From NCBI RefSeq assembly GCF_905475465.1, contig NC_062257.1:4960001-5024000 (forward strand): DNA of 64,000 nt. Direction: 5' to 3'. This DNA comes from Pieris napi (Eukaryota; Arthropoda; Insecta; Lepidoptera; Pieridae). Position 1 is the stretch's first letter. Each line of letters begins with the position of its first letter. The position numbers were made by a program, and so were the translations under genes. The notes beneath the pieces were generated by a model that was not told the DNA's origin, searched no databases, and saw only the letters and a program-made list of their open reading frames with translations. Below are positions 59,601-64,000 of the stretch, piece after piece.

Positions 59601-62363
59601 TTAATATTAAGGTGTAAAAAAGAGCCTATAAAATATCTTTCGCATGCGTAAACTATTACAAAAAAAATGTTCCACAACATTAAAGAACATATCAATATCT
59701 ACAAAAAATGTTTAAAAAATAAATGTCCATCCGTGCGAAGCCGGGTCAGGCCGCTAGTAATGGATAAATAAGTATTAAATGGCAATGAAAGCGTGCACGT
59801 GCATAGACGTGCACGCTTGCGGTTCCTATATAATCACGTGTAAATTTTATTTATTTTTTTAATTCCAGGGTAAAACACGTGACAGTATTGCTCTCGGAAT
59901 CTGAAAGGGAGTGTGCTCGTATGGTTCAGCTAAGTGAGCTTTTGAAGGCGGAGCTTCGACGCGTACGCGGCGCAACGCAACACGCACACAACACCGAATA
60001 TATGAAGAATGTGACCCTTAAAGTAAGATTTATTTTTTTATTTTTTTATAGAACGGGTACTCTCAATGCCAGAGGGCTCGCGAGTGCGTTGCCGGCCTTT
60101 TAAGAATAGGTACGCTCTTTTCTTGAAGGAATTTAATATTGTCTTTTTCAGAAGCTCTTTAGTTTATCTTCTTTTTCTTTAAGTGGCCAACCTCCAGTAA
60201 TGGAGAGGCATTACTGGAGGTTGGCCGTCAGTATCTTGAAGCGTGTCTTGTCCTGTGCCAGTTATTAGTTTTAATAAGTCCTAAATCCCGAGAAAAGCAG
60301 ATAAGGGAGCGTTCAAGTATTACGTAACGAATTTTGGAAGGGGGGGGGGCATTTTGTAAAACGTTACGATGCGGGGCGGGGATTGAATTACACGTTATTG
60401 TTAATTTTATTTTCGACTTACACCACATAATGGTAACTGAAGAGTCACTAGGTGGTCACGAAACGTTTTACTGTACTTGGGTACAGTACTGTACTTGGGT
60501 GCTGAAAAACGTTACGGCGAGTTACATGGGGGAGGGGGGGTCAATAATCTCCAAAAATTGCGTTACGTAATACTTGAACGCTCCCTAACTGTTATTAGAG
60601 AAATAAAAGGTTGGTTTCGAGTCGATAAATATTTGACAGTTTCAATGTCTCTGGGTTCTTGAGTAAAGTAAAGTAAAAAATCATTTAATCATATAGGTAA
60701 CATAATGTACACTTATGACTTGTCAGTAAAGAAATACATATTAATGCTTCTAATTTTACATTTACTGCCAGTTCTCAAATCAAGGGCGTAGAACGGAAGA
60801 GAAGAATGGCAATAAACTCTCCGTCACTGTTTTTAATCGCCATTTTTTTTACACAACGTTTGTAAGGAGCTGCAGCCATTACACCATGTTCCACATGACA
60901 TCTTAATTAATAATAATATAATAAATTAAAAACAAATACTTGTCCTCTATCAGCAGGAGGCATGGTGAAATAGGAGCACGCGCTTACATTCTCGTTATAT
61001 ATGTTATTTGACGACTCATTGGTCTAGTGGTTAGTACCCCTGACTGCTAATCCATGGGTCCCGGGTTCGATCCCCGGCTGAGACGAACATCGATGTGATG
61101 AGCATTTGGTGTTGTGCTTAGGTCTTGGGTGTTTAAATATGTATTTATATGTCTATTTATAATATGTATGTATATCCGTTGCCTAGTACCCATAACACAA
61201 GCTTCACCAGCTTAGCATGGAACTAGGTCAATTGGTGTGAATTGTTTTTAAAAAATTAATATACATATATGTTATAGTGCAGTTTTCTCTCGAAGGTTTG
61301 CGATCATCATGGCTACTTGTTTTTGGATTCCACGCTCAATACTTTGACCAAACAAAAATACATAGACTTTTGGTTTTTATTTAAAATATGTATTTTTTAT
61401 CGAATTCTAGTTCCTAACACTGCCCCCTGGCGATGAAAGGTTTCGCCTCGTTCCAGTCTTACAGAAAATCTTGACACTTTCATCCGAGGAGACGCAGAAA
61501 ATACAAGCTCTAGCTAAAGGTATGGTATCTCTGATAAATTCTTAGTTTGTCTTTGGTTTTGTTAAATGTCATTTTTTTTAAATACTGATGACCATGGACA
61601 TAGTGAATCTTTTTTTTTTAATTTCGAATAGGTTAAATGTTTTTGTAGTGAACACTCAAAAGTACAATCACTAACATACGTAATGGAAAAAACTAACTTT
61701 TAAAAAATATTTAACATAATTTGGTCCCACTACTTTTATCTCGGAAATTTTGTCATACCAGCAAGTACACTCATGGCTGGATCTTTGTCTAAAATCACAT
61801 GTAATCATGATTTATTTCTTCAAATATATCTGCAAAATAGCTTTTCCCTTTTAGCCATCCAATGGAATTTTTTATAGGAGACCCTGAAAAATGGCATTAG
61901 GTGAGGCTTTTGCCCGTTTTTAAAAAAAAAAATGTTAAGTGATGATGGACACACACATTGCCAGAAATCTCGCAAGTGCGTTGCCAGCCTATTATAAAAA
62001 GTAAACAAATAGATAATAGACCTTTTGTTTTTTAAAAACGGGCAAAAGCCTCATTAAGTGAAAATGGACACACACGTTTCCAGAAGTCTCGCAAGTGCGT
62101 TGCCGGCCTATCAGTCAGCTCACTCAACGAATAACAAACATCAAATGTAACTTTTAGTTCTCGTTGACTGGTAAAAGAGTCGGAAATGTTTTCTCACGAA
62201 CGAAATGACAATGTACCTATTATGGGTCTCGTATGTCAAACACATAGAGCTATTGGTTCTCATGGGTTGTGGGTTTTTTACATGAATATTTCTTTTTACA
62301 GGTTTGGATCCGAATCCAAGCAAAGGCTGGGGCAGTTACCTACCTTGGCCCGGTGGTAAATGA
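44623..62363 (+). CDS. GCC2: GRIP-domain coiled-coil golgin, GCC2/GCC185-like
   Basis: Fifteen exons: 44623-44643, 44841-44961, 45350-45793, 45860-47488, 48762-48858, 50535-50746, 51232-51422, 52671-53087, 53924-54051, 55297-55462, 56530-56739, 58459-58652, 59869-60022, 61411-61519 and 62302-62363. They sum to 4155 nt, 1384 residues, all junctions in frame. The N-terminus (SRDELIAKCKGLLVLAQRAK) resembles the start of GCC2. Residues from about 50 to 1290 are almost all heptad-type coiled coil, rich in Lys, Glu and Leu, with a conserved-looking patch EDKYTKLRIFALKLKKKLNE. The C-terminus is a GRIP domain containing EYMKNVTLKFLTLPPGDE, with the key Tyr at 1321, followed by GWGSYLPWPGGK and the stop. 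GRIP domains bind Arl GTPases at the trans-Golgi; GCC185 tethers endosome-derived vesicles and binds Rab6/Rab9 (family knowledge). GCC2 is preferred over GCC88 or golgin-97/245 from the N-terminal motif, but coiled coils make this less certain than the GRIP call. Confidence 0.88.
47970..48246 (-). repeat. tRNA-headed SINE (family S)
   Basis: Minus strand GTTGGCCTAGTGGCTTCCG and B box GGTTCGATCCC. In the golgin intron after the large exon. Confidence 0.78.
48520..48725. repeat. Foldback family F, copy 3
   Basis: TTTCAACGGATTGAAGCTATG near the left and CATAGCTTCAATCCGTTAAAG near the right form inverted arms, with GACGTTTCGCGTGCTTTAC between. Ends about 35 bp before a golgin exon. Confidence 0.68.
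48880..49351 (+). mobile_element. Non-autonomous Helitron (Lep-type ends)
   Basis: A|TCTCTATATATATAAAATTC at the 5' end and CGCGGGGGCAGCTAG|T at the 3' end. It starts 21 bp after the golgin exon that ends at 48858. Confidence 0.75.
49817..50003. mobile_element. Double-hairpin MITE
   Basis: Terminal AAGCGGGC and GCCCGCTT. Near the left end, 49833-49849 pairs perfectly with 49856-49872 (17 bp, 6-nt loop). Near the right end, 49949-49964 pairs with 49971-49986 (16 bp, 6-nt loop). The two hairpins share the arm CCGCATGTTGCAGTC. Confidence 0.75.
50262..50495 (+). repeat. LINE 3' tail (family L), copy 2
   Basis: Reverse orientation relative to 33797-34020: AATGGCGATTAAAAAGAGTG, TTCTACGCCCTTGATTTGAG, GTGTACATTATGTTACC. 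It ends about 40 bp before a golgin exon. Confidence 0.7.
51005..51190 (-). repeat. Family R repeat
   Basis: CGGGCAGGAGGCTCTCCTGA, TACCGCCGCCCATGGACAC, then a degraded tail ending about 40 bp upstream of the golgin exon at 51232. Confidence 0.65.
51516..51795. mobile_element. PIF/Harbinger-like MITE (family M), copy 6
   Basis: Family M ends; AAA at 51513-51515 and 51796-51798. In the golgin intron after exon 7. Confidence 0.78.
52070..52330 (+). repeat. Transposon-like terminus and AT repeat
   Basis: ACAGGGTGGCCAAAAAGTCG resembles the start sequence of many Tc1/mariner or related elements. It is followed by TCCAGTCGTTAGAGAGAAG and an ATATAT tract. The other end was not located. Confidence 0.4.
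53490..53790 (+). mobile_element. 3' end of the CR1-like LINE, uninterrupted copy
   Basis: Encodes KEKLCKTAYYKINDYLVDKR then Ala-Trp-Asp and stop at about 53584, followed by the same 3' UTR as 2245-2400. It serves as the empty-site reference for the nested insertion at 2412-2784. Confidence 0.72.
53802..53863 (-). repeat. Fragment of SINE family S
   Basis: GACTTTTTGGGTCTATGGCA and TTTCCTCACGATGTTTTCC, internal SINE sequence. Lies 60 bp before a golgin exon. Confidence 0.6.
54285..54465. repeat. LINE 3' tail (family L), copy 3
   Basis: Shares the family L landmarks ATAGGTAACACATTGTACAC and CAAGGGCGTAGAACGGAAG. Confidence 0.7.
54635..54893 (+). repeat. Family R repeat, most complete copy
   Basis: Runs from AAATACCATCCGTATCACC to CTGCCCGTTTGCCTCCTA. 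One frame reads PRTTSMWNQLATEV, resembling the C-terminal RT-LINE motif PRTxxLWNxLP, which suggests family R derives from a LINE 3' end. Confidence 0.7.
54896..55254 (+). mobile_element. Non-autonomous Helitron (family H2), copy 2
   Basis: TCTTAATATGTATAAATTACG to TTGGCCGAGTACTAG, followed by T. Inserted directly beside family R and ends 42 bp before a golgin exon. Confidence 0.7.
55534..55885 (+). mobile_element. Helitron-type element (family H3)
   Basis: A|TCTTTAAAACTACGCAACGG to GGGCGGGTCGCTAG|T. The 5' end is less certain than the 3' end. Relative at 37835-38135. Confidence 0.65.
56950..57080 (+). repeat. LINE tail fragment
   Basis: GTGGAGAAGAATGGGGCAAG and AAACTCCACACTTTTT are typical of lepidopteran LINE 3' ends as remembered. 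No coding part. Confidence 0.45.
57540..57930 (-). mobile_element. Partial copy of the TACTCTGATTTTT transposon
   Basis: Ends AATTAAAAATCAGAGTATAG at about 57925 and shares GTTCTCCACCGAAAA, GAATTCTATG and GACTCAGATGTTCAGACTCG with 639-1415 in reverse. No F2 insertion here. Confidence 0.6.
58142..58366 (+). mobile_element. Non-autonomous Helitron (family H2), copy 3, internally deleted
   Basis: A|TCTTAATATATATAAATTACG to TTGGCCGAGTCTGCTAG|T. About 160 bp shorter than copy 1. Confidence 0.72.
59423..59757 (+). mobile_element. Helitron-type element
   Basis: A|TCTATATTAATATTATAAAG to GGGTCAGGCCGCTAG|T. A related partial start (CTCTAATATTATGAAGAGG) lies just upstream at about 59310. Confidence 0.65.
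60045..60125 (-). repeat. Family R fragment after a golgin donor
   Basis: AGAGGGCTCGCGAGTGCG and TTGCCGGCCTTTTAAG, starting about 25 bp past the donor of the exon ending at 60022. Confidence 0.55.
60305..60585. mobile_element. PIF/Harbinger-like MITE (family M), copy 7
   Basis: Complete ends with TAA at 60302-60304 and 60586-60588. Contains a duplicated TACTTGGGTACAG also seen in copies 3 and 6. Confidence 0.82.
60676..60915. repeat. LINE 3' tail (family L), copy 4
   Basis: ATAGGTAACATAATGTACAC, CAAGGGCGTAGAACGGAAG, CCATGTTCCACATGACATC; the longest copy of the tail. Confidence 0.7.
61010..61256 (+). repeat. tRNA-headed SINE (family T), copy 2
   Basis: TTGGTCTAGTGGTTAGTACC and B box GGTTCGATCCC, better preserved than copy 1. 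Its body matches 30127-30385; the A tail is short. Confidence 0.8.
61885..62110 (-). repeat. Two tandem family R fragments
   Basis: GTCTCGCAAGTGCGTTGCCGG at about 62085 and CTCGCAAGTGCGTTGCCAGC at about 61970, each preceded by GGACACACAC and a TTTTTAAAAACGGGC-like stretch. Confidence 0.55.
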
Positions 62364-62449
62364 GCGGAAACATTCCTGAAGCTAACATTATCAGTGATGA
62401 TGCAACGTTAATTTGACAATTGACATTAATATGTGAAATGATTGCTTTG

Positions 62450-62455
62450 AATAAA
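62450..62455 (+). terminator. Polyadenylation signal of the GRIP golgin
   Basis: AATAAA 87 nt past the stop codon, embedded in GAATAAAAGG. It is the first hexamer in the 3' UTR. Confidence 0.6.
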
Positions 62456-63964
62456 AGGATTTATTTTTGTATTATTTAATGTATTCATTGATATCAAATT
62501 GTATTTATTATCTTAATATAATAATTGCCTTGTTTCGATGTTATTTTTTAGAATTATTCCCAGTGTCTTAAAATATTGTAATCTTATTTGATTTTACCAT
62601 TTTTTGCGCTAGTTTAGAAGTTCAGGAAACTAGTACTAAGTATAAAATTGTAATTTATAATGTTTATAAATAAAAATGGATGAGGTACTTTTATTTAACA
62701 TTTACAAACTTTATTTTTATCCCCTTGTTTTGATATCCTTTAAATTGCTTTTGAATGGCATAAATGCGTCACACAGTCCCCAATAAATGAGTACAGATCT
62801 GTTTACCCAAGAGAAAAGAAATCTATAACTCAAATTTTCATTTAGAGTTTCGATAGAGAGTGTTGAAGCGTGAATAACGATACTCGAATAATATTATTTT
62901 TTAAGGAGGATATAAATTATTGTTTTTTTATTATTCTGTATGATTGGTTTCGTATACATATGAAATATTCTTGCGGAAGATACCGAAGGCGATGTGGCAA
63001 CTTCGTCTCCGTAAGACAAAAATATATAAACTTCACATCTTTCTCTACGCATAAATTCGAACCAGAATCGGCTTCGGCATGAAATTATAGCAGGAAGAAA
63101 AAGTTATGCATATGGTTTTTCTTATAGAAACCATTTCTTAACAAAGCAATTTAAATATATGTTACAAATTATAAGGATTCCCTTTCTATTATTCTAATTT
63201 AAAATATCGTCAAAGAATGGTGAGCTAACTATATATACAACCTCTTTTGTAATTCTTTAGCTACATACTCTTTGGTTGCAATATGGATAGATAAAAAATA
63301 AAACTGACATATCCGTGCATTTGGCGCTTTTCTTATAGCTATTTCTTTTAATAAACTAATTTATACTACCACATTAATATAAAAACAAACTTTAGAAATT
63401 TAAAATTTAATTATACAAATATTTCCCGTTAAATATGTAGTATTACTAACAATTACGTAATTAAGGATATCGCTTGATATTATTGATTACATTTCCCGGG
63501 AGACGAGCATAGCGCATGCTTGAAAAACTGGCTGAAAATTCGCGTCTGCGGAACTGAAAGGTGAGCTTTTTCTGTTTTCATTATATTGCGTATCGGGTAG
63601 TGGATGTACACAGATTTTCTCTCTGGTGAGTTCTATCAATATAATTAATAAAATTAAAGTATCACTTTTTAATTTGATAAACTGTTGTAGTTTATTCTGT
63701 TGGAGCATAGAAAGTTGCGCATGTTTGAATTACGCAATTTTTTGTTTTGTTTTCTTTGATTTATTTTTCTATTAACAAATAATAATTTTAGAATTCTAAG
63801 ATCCTATTGCGTTATAGTGAATTTCGTGTATTTTTTATTTTCTCGACATTTATATGGTCAATTCGAACATCTTGAATTTTATTTTTTTATCATTATCTAT
63901 CGTAATTCAGTGTAAAAATTGACGCATATTTCTGCATTAAAAGAGCCAAACAATAGTGCACAAA
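62456..63964. other. Gene-free spacer at the right end
   Basis: AT-rich sequence with short ORFs of 60-73 codons on both strands, none resembling a known protein. No repeat family seen elsewhere in the window is evident here. Confidence 0.4.
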
Positions 63965-64000
63965 ATGGAAGCACTAAGCCGGCTAAACATGTGCCGTGCC
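63965..64000 (+). CDS. Possible first codons of a gene cut by the window edge
   Basis: An ATG preceded by CACAAA opens a frame reading MEALSRLNMCRA to the last base. The initiation context (A at -3, G at +4) is good and the codons are GC-richer than the flanking DNA. Twelve codons are too few to identify a product. Confidence 0.22.
   Translation, partial: MEALSRLNMCRA

Noticed and set aside
62870..63082. 70-codon ORF rich in Arg, Tyr and Phe
   Set aside because: No family resemblance, no splice or polyA context; probably chance.

Overview
The window looks like nuclear DNA from an insect, most likely a butterfly or moth. Genes have many short exons with GT/AG introns, the background is AT-rich, and introns are packed with short non-autonomous transposons, tRNA-headed SINEs, LINE 3' tails and Helitron-type elements (5' TC, 3' CTAG, A/T insertion site), as is common in Lepidoptera. 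No species assignment was attempted. All exon models were built by hand from reading frame, splice sites and remembered family sequences. Every junction used keeps the frame, but nothing was aligned by computer.

Layout, left to right. (1) 1443-13070, minus: N-terminal 516 codons of the fat facets/USP9X deubiquitinase in ten exons; the gene runs off the left edge, so the catalytic domain is not in the window. (2) 14219-15221, plus: DTWD1, a DTW-domain tRNA-uridine aminocarboxypropyltransferase, divergent from faf across about 1.15 kb. (3) 15841-18347, minus: ebi/TBL1XR1, a LisH-WD40 corepressor subunit, tail-to-tail with DTWD1. (4) 20997-23281, plus: methionine-R-sulfoxide reductase B (SelR), with an upstream exon that adds a mitochondrial-type leader and two in-frame acceptors for its last exon. 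(5) 25066-25215, minus: a weak candidate small membrane-protein ORF. (6) 28626-42608, minus: complete 569-residue group I p21-activated kinase (Pak) in 12 coding exons. (7) 44623-62363, plus: 1384-residue GRIP-domain golgin of the GCC2/GCC185 type in 15 exons. (8) 63965-64000: a possible first few codons of another gene.

The genes are ordinary housekeeping and signalling genes (protein turnover, tRNA modification, transcriptional corepression, redox repair, Rho-family signalling, Golgi tethering); they do not form an operon-like system. The more interesting material is the repeat layer: a seven-copy PIF/Harbinger-like MITE family with TAA/TTA duplications, a 28-copy 24-25 bp minisatellite 27 bp from a faf splice donor, nested insertions with readable target duplications, a foldback MITE whose arms carry TCTCGCGAGA, a three-copy element that keeps a 65-75 codon ORF, a double-hairpin element, and a repeat fragment that supplies most of a Pak 5' splice site. 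I found no CRISPR array, rRNA, bona fide tRNA gene or novel multi-gene system.
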